Below the pieces are notes generated by a model, which had not been told where the DNA came from, ran no database searches, and saw only the letters and a program-made list of their open reading frames with translations. From Anisakis pegreffii (Eukaryota > Nematoda > Chromadorea > Rhabditida > Anisakidae): a stretch of 64,000 nt of DNA. The DNA is taken from positions 1 through 64,000 of the forward strand of contig JAPYMA010001818.1 in assembly GCA_035041965.1 (NCBI GenBank), given 5' to 3'. Below are positions 39,300-52,997 of this stretch, piece by piece (position 1 is the stretch's first letter; each line of letters starts with the position of its first letter). Position numbers and translations under genes: made by a program.

Positions 39300-39529
39300 T
39301 TAGTCGGCATGAAACAATCAGTTGACGTACAAAAACAACTACGATGGCAAGAATTTAATGTATTCCTGCAAGAAGTACGTGACCTGAATGAATTTAGCAC
39401 GGTTCATGTACGTGAATACCGCCGACTAACATTGAACAAACACAAAAAAACCATATTATTGAGTCAGTAAATATATCCTGGGCGAAAGAAACGAAACGAA
39501 AAACTGTAAATAGCGGACCATCTGTCTCT

Positions 39530-39686
39530 GGGTTACCGACAGATGCATCTACGACATAGTTGCAAGCGCATAGTCGGTCACCCAAACGGCTCGGCTCTAC
39601 GACAATGTGCCACTCTGACAATTTACGCGTGCCTCATCATTTTTGTCGGAGTTAGATCTTGTCGTTGATGCATTTGTCGGTCACCC
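39530..39686. mobile_element. MITE-like inverted-repeat element, copy 1
   Basis: The left end GGGTTACCGACAGATGCATC continues into TACGAC, and its inverted partner GTCGTTGATGCATTTGTCGG continues into TCACCC at the right; about 22 of 26 positions pair. The interior phrase GACAATGTGCCACTCTGACA and the right end recur at 57326-57448, so this is a dispersed family. No coding capacity. Confidence 0.7.
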
Positions 39687-39790
39687 GGCCGTTCCCGTTA
39701 GCTTTATTTTTGTTCAAATTTAAACTGTTCAAATTAAATTGAAATTTAAATTCACTTATAAGCCGACGAATGCGATGTGGTCATGTATCC

Positions 39791-39896
39791 AGAATTTACT
39801 CTGGCTGGTGATGGTCAAAGCCGAACCTAGAGCATTGAATGTTGAGTACTAAGCTGAAGTTCAAAGCTGAACCTAGGCGTTTAGCCCAGAGTAAAT
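39791..39896. repeat. Short inverted-repeat element next to the ANKLE1 start
   Basis: The ends ATTTACTCTGG and CCAGAGTAAAT are perfect inverted copies about 105 bp apart. Inside, AAAGCCGAACCTAG and AAAGCTGAACCTAG repeat directly. The right end is about 40 bp from the ANKLE1 start codon, so it overlaps the likely promoter. Confidence 0.6.
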
Positions 39897-39938
39897 GAAT
39901 AACTACATTTATATTTCAGTGTTTCACGAAACAGATTA

Positions 39939-42900
39939 ATGATGACTAACAAAATTTGTATATTACATTCGTTGGCTTCGAGTAATTCAATAACTGCGTT
40001 AAATGCTGTACAAACATTATTACAATTCGGAGAGGCTAAGGTTAATGAACGGGAGCATAATGGTTTAACGGCATTGCATGTTGCTGCCGCATGGGATCAT
40101 CTAGCTATGTGTCAGTTACTGCTTTATTATGGTGCTGATCCTTTTCAGACTGACATTCATGGAAGGTTAACTTTTGCCTTTTTTCGTACTTTAACTTTCC
40201 AATTTACGTGCATGATTTGAAGTTCGTCATTTATGATGTCATCCATTCCAAATACGTCAAATACGTTTTTTCTTCAATAGGGAAAAAGAAATTGAAATTG
40301 TATTCCATCTTGTAATACGTAAGAAAAATGCTGGAGATCATACCAGAGTCAGTTTCAATGAATTTTTCGATTTCCGTATAAATTGATGTACAGGCGCAGT
40401 CTTGTAATTTTTATGCGATAACAAAATGAAAAATGGAGTTATTTGTATGTGTGCACATTCAGTCTATTTATCTTCATAGGTTTGTTCAGATTATCCATTT
40501 TAGGACTGCATACGATGTTGCAATCGGTGAAACAAAGAAATTTTTTGCAAGAGCATTCAAAGGATTACAAAAAACAGACAAAAGCAATCGAATTATGCCA
40601 CGTATCGGCTTCTTGCGTGCACTCACACAACTGTTCGCATGTGTATCTGTTCAACCACAAAATGACTCTGCTCTGAGACGTATGCGTCATTCATGGACTA
40701 ACCTTGACACGTACCAAAGTTCTGAAAATGAACTCATTCATCGAGCTAAACTGATTTCAAGTGGAGAAACTGGTGAGGAAATGCCTTCAACATATTTTCA
40801 TTATGCATTTGATTGACTGGCGTATAAGAATTGCTTAAGTTCTCGATGTATCTCGTATCAGTTTATGGGATTATTATGGACGTGAAACATACAAAATAAA
40901 AAATTATTTAAGAAAAACAAAATGCTGAAGGTGTCGTTGCATCTCATGGTGATTGGAAGAGTCGCGAATTCAAGGAAATGCGAAGAAGCGTTTCGTCAAA
41001 TGAATTACATAATGAGCAGACCTGTGATTCTGAAAGGTTTTCGGATGAGACGTTTGTTACGGCGATTATGGACAATACAAATGATTTCCTCACTCCAAAA
41101 AAACATCCACTGAACCGGAACCGCCAGTCAGAAATTGGCTTCGACGACGACTCATCAGTGGACAGACTTTGTTTGTTTCAGTTCATATTAATTGAAAATT
41201 CTTTCGTAGTTTTGTAATATTAAATTAATGAAAACCGAACGAATAATGTGTAGTGGCATGTAAATTATGGAACAGAAAAGAATTCTTTCGTGAAGATGTG
41301 TGTGTGAATAAGAATGAATTAGTTGGCTTTATTAATTAAAGATGAAGAAGAGCGAATACCATCTGATGTACTTCGAGTGGTAAAAAAATTTTCTGATCGT
41401 TCACTGAAACGCGAATTTGAATCGAGGTTTGCTTGGTTTTGTTTTGTTTATTGAGCAGTGTATTTCGTTATAAATTTGCTTTATCCATCGTCAGTAGGAG
41501 GCTTGTTATGATTTTGAACTTTGTTGCTACTGGAAAGATTAAGTCGTTGTATGGTTATCCCTCAGTTTGTGAGTGTGCAAGCCTTCAAGGAATTGTTTTT
41601 ACATTGTTAATATCATATACACATACAATATTAGTTGTACTAGTTGACTGAAGTTACGTTCAGGGGTGTAAAGATTGGCCCGTTAACTCCATCAACTCGA
41701 TTTGCTTATGAATTAAAACTAGCACGAGTACTGAGTCAGATGACAGTGTTGCGTGACGAACAACCGAAGAGTATGTTCTTATTTTGTCGATTACCGATCA
41801 CCCACTTACATAGCATTTTGAAAATTTCTGAAGTAATTGCGATAGAAATGAGTGTAATATTAAATTAATGAATAATTTATAGTGGCTAAACTATACATAT
41901 TGGTTGACTTTAAAGTACTAAATGTATTTGTTGGTTCGTTACTAATGATTCCATTTGAAGAATTTAGCAGTGTGCTGGAAAGTGTGATTGCTGGGTCGAG
42001 CTGTGAGGCAGGAAGAAAAATGGATCAACTAGTTAAAAACGAATTCTTCTGTAGTGAGAATTGGCGAGAAGGTGTTAAAGCCACATCATTTTGTTACATT
42101 CTTATTGGTAATTCATTTATCTGCATCAGTTTTCTGCCCTACTTAATTATTTATAAGAGATGTTGAAGTTCATTGAAAGTATTCTCAAAATATCCTCGTT
42201 TGTACACTTAAACTGTCCATAAAGATATTAATAACTGGTTCAAAACTATCCTCATCAAAATTTAAGATCCGTCTTTACTCGAATCTCAGGATACATGTAC
42301 TTTTGTACAATTTCTCCGAGCTATCTTTTATATTGGCAAGGGCAAGCGTTCCCGACCTTTACAACATCTCACTGAAGCAGTTAAAGCTAAGCAAGGTGGT
42401 GTTGGTGTTTCTCCAGTACAGGTTAGTTCAGCATATTTGCTATTGTTTCAGATATTGACTTCGAATAATCTACATGCATTGTTTTTTGATATTGATCAAC
42501 TAATCGAAGTATATCCCGATGAGTTAGTTCATAATTAAGATGACGAATAAACTAAGAAGAATTTTGGATGTGTGGGCGAAAGGCTATGGGATAGTATCAT
42601 TGCATGTCTTTCAAAATACGATCCCCGTCGAAGCATTCACTCGGGAAGCAGCGATGATCGATGCTATTGGTTAGGCATTATTTTATTCTTTGGTTCATGA
42701 TTTACATTGTTGCATTCATTTCTGATGACAAAATGGGAATGTTCTTTCAGTAATTTGCCCGTTGCATAGCGTTCACTTTCTAGCGTTTCATTTTTTTTTT
42801 TTTTTTTGAAAGAAAGCTGATCCTTATTTACTTAGGTTGCTCTGGTAACTCATTAGCATGATTTATAGGAATCAGCAATTTAACAAACGTGAAGAAGGGT

Positions 42901-43038
42901 GACTATTATGGGATAAGCAAAGACTGGACGTCAAAAGAGAAAGCATTGTATGGAAGTTATTTGCTTCAGAAGGCGTTGGAAGTATTCCGCGTAGAAGGAT
43001 GTCGTCAATTGTTTGAAAATGATGTGCATGATAATTAG
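39939..43038 (+). CDS. ANKLE1: Ankyrin/LEM-domain GIY-YIG nuclease (ANKLE1 / LEM-3)
   Basis: Structure-specific endonuclease; in worms (LEM-3) it cuts chromatin bridges at the midbody. Nine in-phase exons: 39939-40165, 40504-40772, 40931-41170, 41342-41426, 41664-41770, 41961-42107, 42267-42421, 42540-42669 and 42869-43038, coding for 509 residues. Ankyrin repeats: HNGLTALHVAAAWDHLAMCQ and LLLYYGADPFQTDIHGRTAY (residues about 35-85). LEM domain at about 250-300: FSDRSLKREFESRGVKIGPL then TPSTRFAYELKL. GIY-YIG nuclease from about 345: SFCYILI, FLRAIFYIGKGKRSRPLQHL, HVFQNTIPVEAFTREAAMID (glutamate) and KKGDYYGISKDW (after NLTNV). A TTTCAG lies 20 nt before the ATG. Shorter than human (615); the first ankyrin repeat may be missing or in an unseen exon. 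Confidence 0.95.
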
Positions 43039-45193
43039 AGAAAAGCATCACTGAAGTGAATGTTTAGATTTACTTTTCAAGTTGATGATTTGTTTCGTGA
43101 CGCATACAAATGTCTCTTTAGTGCGCTTATTATTCGCTCTTGTTTGTTGTTTTTGCGATAATTTGCTGTTCGAATGCTTTTCTTTGTTTTATTTAGGTTG
43201 TGTTGATTCAGTTTTATTTTGATATTTTTTGTGTATATTCGTACGATATTTGTCGTAATTATTGTTTTTTTTTCGGGTACTCAATTATTAGAAGTATTTT
43301 ATTCTGTGTTTTCTTACGATATTTGTATCATTGCTTTTGATTGTCTTTCACGATGCTTTGTTTTATCAGATCGTCTTTTTGGATTCGTTGTTTCACTTCA
43401 ATTTTGAGCTTCAGTATTTTCGTTTTTTTTTTGAATCATTTATATTTTTCATTTTTATAGTTCTCGGTATCAAAAAAATTATACAAAATGGCATCTAAAA
43501 GCTTATTATGACATATTTCGATCATTTTCGTTCTTTTTTTTTTAAATTCATGCTTATAAGTACATTGATTCGGCTGGTTCCTTCGACGAACGATCGCATC
43601 TCTTTCCAAAGAAGTTTCCTTTCGCTCACTCATTTGATGATCAATTGACAGTTTTAACGATTGTTTGTCACTTTCAAAGACGTACCTTTTTTATGAAGAA
43701 GTTTGTGAATTATTTTATGGTATATGAAAGAGCTTATAGAAAACAACAATATGGCGTGTCAATTGAGCTGTATTCGATGTATATAAAACTCTCGTCTGAT
43801 TATGAGGCATGCCATCTTTTATTTGGTTAGGTATATTGAGGCTTGTTTACAATTTAAATGAAATTCTCATCATGTTTAATGTTTATTTTGATCGTTGCAT
43901 TCGTCGTCTCATCTTTTGAAACCTTCCATATCGTATATGATTAGTAATTTTCACACATCTTAGTATAACCAATTAATTTTGTATCGTTTTTTAAAAGATT
44001 TTTTATACGACGTTTGAACTGTATTCAGTTCAGTTCAGTTATTCATTTACATGAATATGATCAAGTTTCATCTATGGGATAAGAAAAACGATTCATTTTG
44101 TTTTAAAGAAATTAAGGAACAGATGGTAACTTCACTCGTGCATAATGTATATTTCGTTGATATATTAAAAGTGTTCACTATAATAAATTTCTCTATCGAG
44201 CCTCGTGTGGTTCTTTCATTTACTTTCGTGGTTAAAAACCTCGCTTTGTTTGGTTTATTGGATGAGTTATTGTGATGTCAGATGAAACTATATGCGGTGG
44301 CAGTTGAAACCGTTCAGTCTGGTTCATTTTGAGTTTGATTTTTTGATTGGAATCTGCTTTGTTTTCAGTAATATGAGTTCCTTTTGCTGCAATCGTTCGA
44401 TTTGTCATTCGGCTAATGTTTCTTAAATTTTTTTCCACATGTTGAAGAATCCAAATTTTGGAGTTACTGAGATCTCATTGTTGGTGAAATTTATCTAGTT
44501 TTTGTCTTATCTTGCATTGTCGTGCAATGAAAACTGGTTATCAGTTGAAACATATGAAACAAATTCAAACCGAAACTTTATCAGTATAGGTTCGGCTAGG
44601 TCAGTACTTGACGGTGACTGATTAAGACGTTTTCGTTCGGTGACCACATTGACGGAATTTCACATTGATTAGATATGCTTGTGAATGTTGTATAATTTGA
44701 AGATCATATTATAACGTATGAAGCGTAGAATTTTTTTGTAACCGTAAAACGGTTAAATTGTGTAATGAACAAGATAAGATTTGGTTCATTCTTCAACATT
44801 GCATCAAGTGCTTTTTGCTCGGTAATGAGTTGCGTTGTATTATGCAGGGTTTTTTCAACTAGGGATGCGAGGTAAGGTCTTATTTTTTGTGTGTTAATTA
44901 GGCGACGACAACGCATACATATGTGTAAAGTAGGCGATGGTGGACTTTAACGTGTATATTTTTGAAAAGTCTTGAACGTACTGTAATGGTATACACTTAT
45001 CTACACTACAGACACTCGATGTCGTTGAAGAGAGATGCAGTGTGGATGTTGTAAGAGGTGCGAGGACATTTTGAAACTTTCTATGGTATCCGGGGGTGGG
45101 GGAAGGTTGAAGACCACTGCATTGATGCATTCTATCGACCATATAACGTTGTAAATGCGCATTTTCATGCGTAATGTGTGTCGTGCTTTCAGG
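43039..45193. other. Intergenic region with a hAT-like end
   Basis: No gene recognised. At 45099-45119 GGGAAGGTTGAAGACCACTG matches the usual right end of hAT elements (GGTTGAGAACCACTG type), preceded by a G-rich run; this lies just upstream of the p31comet gene. The matching left end was not located nearby. Confidence 0.35.
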
Positions 45194-45897
45194 ATGAGCA
45201 ATAATATAGAGCTGGATGTCAGCAGATGTCTTTGTGTACATTCCAGCTTTCAAGCAATTGATATCGCTATTCAGTCAATCCTCTACAAACGTGGTTTTGT
45301 ACCTACGCTTATTTCTCAAATCTCAACTTGTGCCGATTCAAGAAAGGAGCAAGCGTTCGCCATTCAGTATAACAAGGTTTGTGTTTACGGTGTACGAAAT
45401 TAACGCAATTAACTGTCGTGCGCACATTTGCCGTTATTTTCTTGTTTGTTTTTTTCGAATTTCAGATGAGAGACTCACTTCGCGAATTGTTTCGAACTCG
45501 TAATCGACATCATTTGCGTTCAGTAGCGTTGCTGTTAGGTGGATGTTGTGTTTTACCAAAAGAGATATACATCTTTCCTATACATGACTGTCATTCCGCA
45601 GATTCTGAAGGTGACGTCGAATGCTCTTCGAATTGCGTTGAGCTCTCAAAGAAGTGGGTGAATTGATTCACTTTTTAATCGATTTCGAATGTCAATCTCA
45701 GCGTGGAAAATTATGTTGGAAGTTGTTTAATTTTCATTCGTTATCATTCATTTAGAGAAATGCGACAGTTGTGTTTATCTTTAACGATCGATTTGGATCT
45801 AAGCCATTTACCGAATTTACTGCCATCAGCTTCCGCTTACGTATTGGTCGAAGCTGATACATCAGTTGATTATCCGAGTGAATTCTTCACACCATAG
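45194..45897 (+). CDS. MAD2L1BP: p31comet / MAD2L1-binding protein homolog
   Basis: HORMA-like adaptor that binds closed MAD2 and hands it to the TRIP13 ATPase, silencing the spindle checkpoint. Three in-phase exons: 45194-45376, 45466-45653 and 45756-45897, coding for about 170 residues (274 in human, mostly longer loops). Matching regions: AIDIAIQSILYKRGFVPTLI (human ELLKHIMYQRQQLPLP), RSVALLLGGCCVLPKEIYIF (human VLILLGGNALSPKEFYELDL) and the C-terminal strand pair CLSLTIDLDLSHLPN and AYVLVEADTSVDYPSEFF. The second donor GTGGGT (45654) is required to keep the C-terminal frame. The start codon directly follows TTTCAGG, as at a trans-splice site. Identity rests on short motifs, so moderate certainty. 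Confidence 0.75.
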
Positions 45898-48271
45898 TTT
45901 GTTTTGTTCGATTGATATTCCGTTTTCATTCGTATTTTCGATTTTGCATTCTGGCAAAATTCGATTAATTCTTTCATTTGCGATTGATACGATACATTGA
46001 TATGATGCTAAGCCCAATTTAATGAAATTGATCTCGAGACTTTCAACTGTGTTTGTAGTTGTTTTGGCTATTTGTATGCCATGAATCTCGATTTTGTTTT
46101 TTAAGCTTCGTTTGCTATTTTAAAACATGTGGTTTGTTTAACAACTTTTTAGAAATAGTTTCAGCAAAATCATTCATCCTTGATTTTTCAAATGCTGTTT
46201 GCAAGGAAGTATGATTGTCTTGATTGCCGAACGTTCGTTATCAACATTGATTTCCAATGCATTCTAGTGAGTCGTTCGTTTCAGTGAGCAATTCGAATTA
46301 CCTTCCGATGAAAAAGCCAACAAACACAGGATTTCAATGTCGTTTATATCCTTTAAACATCATTGCATGTCGGAATGTACGTCAAATAGTGGTCAGTCAA
46401 TATGGCTCCGAGTCGATCCTCAGCTGCATCGTTTAATTGCTTGATTCATTTTGCTTGAAAACGATTCATTTGTTCTGTTGTTCGATCATTTAAAGTGGTT
46501 CTGATTGATGTGAATTGATAGTTCACGTCGATCAGATATCTCAGAAATTTCTTCATATCGGATCGGCATCATGAAATGAAACGATCTCTTAAAAATCTCA
46601 GATTTCATACTTTGTTTTAATTGTCTTTCCAAAGTTTGTGGTGATTTAACGATGATTATTCCTACTGCATATTTCTATATGGTGGTAAACGAGCCATATG
46701 TGGTGAACATTTTTCGTTTCGAATCTGTAACCATGAAAAGTTTCCAAATCTTATCCACTTTCAATATTCTTGTGGGAGTGCGAAGAGCTTCAATCATCAT
46801 CAGCCGTTGTTGAATCATTATTTTGCTAGTTCATTATTACAGTTGTTGTTGCTAACGTAGGCAATGATGGATCGCAGTTGTGACTTTGATTGATTATGAA
46901 ATAGAAAATGAATTTTTATTGTGCTTGAATGGTTGTGTTAATTGCGGTTTGTGTTCGTGTTCAGTTGTTTGCTTTGTTTATTGGTTGATGCAAATTTTTG
47001 TTGTTTTTATTATACATAATGTTGTGGCTTGTTCATTCATTGAAAGTGCTTGACTCGGGAATGGATGTCTTTCATTACAAGCTCTTATTCGCATCGTTTT
47101 TGTTTACTTTATCTATCTTTTGGCCCAATCAGCTTTGTTACGATGATCTGTTATTCATCTCCATTATTCTCATGTTCATCACGTATTTTGTCGCTTGTAT
47201 CCATGATAAAAACGTTTATTAATTATACAGACTCGTCGGCCGCAACCGTTACATTTAAATTTTAAGCGAAACAGTGATAAGACGGAATAAGTTTGCTTTC
47301 TGAGTACATCAATAGAGTGCTAGTTTTCATTATTGCCATGGAATGACTCAAAACATTAACAATAAGTAACAAAATTATTTGTTGACTTGACTTTTAGAAA
47401 CGATTCCGGAAAGTTTTCTGCGCTGAATTCGAATATGCAACCTTCCTCACCATAATATACTTCGTTTTCGATTTATTTTAGCAGATAAGTTTACAGTGTC
47501 GGAATTTTGCTTGCTGGGCAATTGGCCGCCAATACGGGTGTGCAAAAACTCTTCATTTTTAAGGTATACGCGGTTTTTATCATCAAAATTTGTATGTAAT
47601 TGTATTGCGAAAAGACGAAAGAAGAAGCTGCAAATACTTCAGGAACGAACGCCAATACAGAGGAACGGATTGTAGGTATATTTCAAATCAGTGCGGAAAG
47701 TTGATTAGTTCGATAAGGAATCAATTAAGCAAAAAAAAAGATCTCGAAAATACTCTTTAACGGTAACAGTATTATGATAAGCGTGTCTGATATCACAGCT
47801 GAACGGTGATACGATGAAAACGTGCACATTTGGAATCAACGCAAAAAGTTGATAAGGAATTGATTTTAAAAAATCAATTCAAGCAAAAAATAATACCGAA
47901 ACTGTGCTAGTAGGTGTTATCACTACAATGGTGCACGTATCTGATGTCATAATTTGGCATTGGCAAAAGTTACAGAAAGCTAGATTGCACAGTTGGAATT
48001 AGCTTTAACGTTACATTGTGAGATCATGAAGGACCATTCTCAGTTCAAAACATGGAAATGCGTAGGTGTGTTCGGACTGAGTTTATCACGTGATAAGATT
48101 ATTCAGTTTCAAAGTTTGTGAAAGTACTCCGTTTAATCGCGACATTTATAGCAATCAATCATTAGAAACTCATAGATTGCTTCGAAGTGTTCATCGATAA
48201 GAACTAAACCAAAAACATAAAGCATACTGACATAACGAGATGAGTAATGAGTTCTGATATGATAGCAGCAT
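45898..48271. other. Intergenic region, nothing recognised
   Basis: AT-rich sequence with scattered ATTCATT-type runs. A hydrophobic 74-residue frame at 46998-47222 exists but has no acceptor, partner exon or known motif. No repeats with clear ends were seen. Confidence 0.4.
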
Positions 48272-50580
<2,309 letters not shown>

Positions 50581-52216
50581 CGCTCAGCGAATGATTCAGA
50601 TGCTATGAATAAGGCTAATATAAACGAAATATCAATATCGTCTTATACGGTAGCACATTCGATTGTTATTATATTCGATTTGCTACTTACGCACTCACTA
50701 ATTAACGTATGTGTGCGATCGGGCTTCCTAATCCGTTTCTCATTCATACTACACTTTATCCATCATATCATTTGAGAATCATATTATATTCTATATCCAT
50801 TTTTATATTCTCTACCATAATATCTCAACAATTATAAGTCAGAGATACGTGCGAAGTGGAACACTTAAAAAGTCAGCATGAATTTATTTACACTACTGCA
50901 TGCATGTTAATTTGAATTGCAATGGTTGTCAACGAATACATTCCAAAAGTGTTGCTTATCAAAAGATTATGAAGATGTTGTTTGCAACAACTGTTCAACC
51001 CTAATTGATGATAACACAATTATTGAATCGTGGCTTCTACTTCAACAATTATCTAATGACGTCTAAAGAAGATATCTGAACTCAGCAAGAATTGATAGTC
51101 AGAACTCTGCATTTTTGATTGATAAGAAAATTTTTTGGTTACATTACTATAATATTTCATTCGTCAACTGATTGAACTTTTCTCTCATAGTCAGTGAACG
51201 TCAAAACTGAACATTTAACCTAATGAAAGTGGAAAATCTGAGTTTGTATTTCTGTGAATTCGTTCAAGTCGGGCAGATTTGCTGTCAAGCAATCCAGTGC
51301 ATCATGTGATCGGTTTTCATTATCATCTTATTCTGTCTGATTTCATAGCTTGCATATGCATTCAGACATTTCACATAACGTTTAGCTCAAGGAATAAGCT
51401 TTTGCGAATTCACACAAGATAAAAATTATCACTATGTAAGCTGGGAACAATTTTAATCAAGTACTGCTATCCAGTTCATGGCAAAATTGTTATTGTTATC
51501 ATGATTGCTATTGATATCATCAGTGTTGTATCATTACGACTAATACTAACTATGCTGTTGTAAAATAAAGCATTACATATAATAGAAGTGATGCTGTTCA
51601 CAAACGAAAGGATACTGTAATAGCAATATGTGAATAAAGAGGATAAACAGATACTGAGAGAGACGAGACGTCCGAGTGCAGCGTTCAGTACACATAAACG
51701 AATGGTGAAATAGACTATTGAATATGTTTGGTTACAGTATGAAGTGATAGGTATCATATAGTAGCATTGTAATACCGAGTATTCTCGCTTCATTGCTCAA
51801 TTGAACAATATGTTGAGAATGAATGAATGTGTTGAATGGTTTGAGATATCTATCAAGCAATAGACCTATCATTATAAGATAATCATTTACGACTGCGTAC
51901 TTAACCCTCGCACGACTAAAATTTTTCTATAGCATCGAAGAAGCGGGCTTCTTAGGCTCCTTTCACTATGTGCTTGTAATAGGAGATTTTTAACTGAAAT
52001 TTTAACGCATGCTGATGCTGACAAATATTATCATACAGCTAATAATATTATCATTCCGTCATCAAGCTTCGGGTGGGCATGTACCACAAAGTAGCAACAC
52101 GATGGACCAGCTAATAGTAAGTTTCGCAGTCAAGTACTCGTAAAATCTGCGTATGTTTTTGATTATTACTGTGTGCTTTGTGTTTCGTGTTCGTTGCGTA
52201 GTTATATCTACTAAAA
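50581..52216. other. Intergenic region, nothing recognised
   Basis: Upstream region of the GLASS/CHE-1-like gene. Only short chance frames were seen, and no repeat ends. Its regulatory content cannot be judged by eye. Confidence 0.4.
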
Positions 52217-52996
52217 TGTTCTCATGTGACTCAGAACGGTATATATTATTATTGACAAAAATATATCACCAGCGTAGTTAGAAATAATACAATGATGTTC
52301 GACGTTTCGGCTTTATGCCATGTTCAGGAACATCATTTGAATCTGAAACAATTATGAAGGAGCATGTAACAAAACTGGATATGTTTACAAGGTATCATGT
52401 AAATGCGGTGAATTTTACATCGGAGATGCTGGCAGACGGCTGCACGTACGCATCACTGAGCACATGAGAGCACTCAAAAACCCGCACGCCAAATCATATG
52501 CCGATGGCCAAGCACAAAATAGCACATTAGATAAACTCCATCCCTACCTTAATAGTAGAAATTCTCGCACATTCCAATTGCACCACAAAAAGGCGTATAA
52601 TGGAGGCAACTTTCATCCAATCTTAAAGTCCCTCCACCAACTCCAAATAAGAGACGATGGAGACCCTCAAATTCATCTCATAAATCATTTCCTTACCTAT
52701 TTATTTATTTGTATTTACTTATTATTATTCATTTATTCATTCACGTATGTATTTATATGTTCACTTATTGCCGCGACATTGTACACCTTGTCAAATTTCA
52801 TTTATGTCCCGGTCTCCATCTTAACCTTTTAAATTTGTTTATGTCTCATTATTTCCATCAATATTATTATCACTTCCCCGAAACGCCGACGCAGGTGGTA
52901 TATTTTTGTCAATGATAATATATACCGTTCTGAGTCATCTATTACTACCATGCGCATCATAAAAGAGGAAAATTTCCAACAATTGTTCTCATGTGA
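52217..52996 (+). mobile_element. Penelope-like element fragment with GIY-YIG remnant, inverted ends and a hammerhead-like motif
   Basis: The plus frame from about 52365 reads NKTGYVYKVSCKCGEFYIGD then AGRRLHVRITEHMRALKN, the GIY-YIG nuclease start of Penelope-like reverse transcriptases; the rest decays into AT-rich sequence. Inverted repeats of about 44 bp border it: TGACTCAGAACGGTATATAT at 52227 and its complement ending at 52937. A minus-strand hammerhead-like motif (52334-52294) has a perfect 7-bp stem I (GATGTTC/GAACATC), CTGAACA, TGGC-loop-GCC, GAAAC, GTC. Near the right end CCGAAACGCCGACG resembles the second half of a sense-strand motif. TGTTCTCATGTGA occurs at 52217 and again at 52984, a possible target duplication. 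Reverse transcriptase proper is absent. Confidence 0.75.
52294..52334 (-). ncRNA. Hammerhead-ribozyme-like motif (minimal stem III)
   Basis: Best preserved of four such motifs in the window. It has a fully paired 7-bp stem I, a GGC/GCC stem II, GAAAC followed directly by GTC (a two-base stem III, as reported for hammerheads of Penelope-like elements, which work as dimers). The invariant CTGANGA core reads CTGAACA; the G to C change should impair cleavage. Called on pattern only. Confidence 0.5.
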
Positions 52997-52997
52997 T

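Larger units (their letters stand above)
39300..39938. promoter_or_regulatory. Shared divergent promoter interval between golgin-84 and ANKLE1
   Basis: The two start codons are 640 bp apart and face away from each other, so this interval should contain both promoters. Much of it is taken up by two inverted-repeat elements (39530-39686 and 39791-39896). No TATA box or named factor site was assigned. Confidence 0.55.

Noticed and set aside
41642..41868. Using the open frame at 41644 as a separate small gene
   Set aside because: It contains the second half of the LEM domain and is joined in phase to ANKLE1 at 41664.
42550..42562. Frameshift in ANKLE1 before ILDVWAKGYGIV
   Set aside because: Using the acceptor at 42538-42539 (ATTAAG) restores the frame with MTNKLRR, so no frameshift is needed.
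46998..47222. Hydrophobic 74-residue ORF as a small membrane protein
   Set aside because: No conserved motif, no splice partner; hydrophobicity follows from T-rich sequence.
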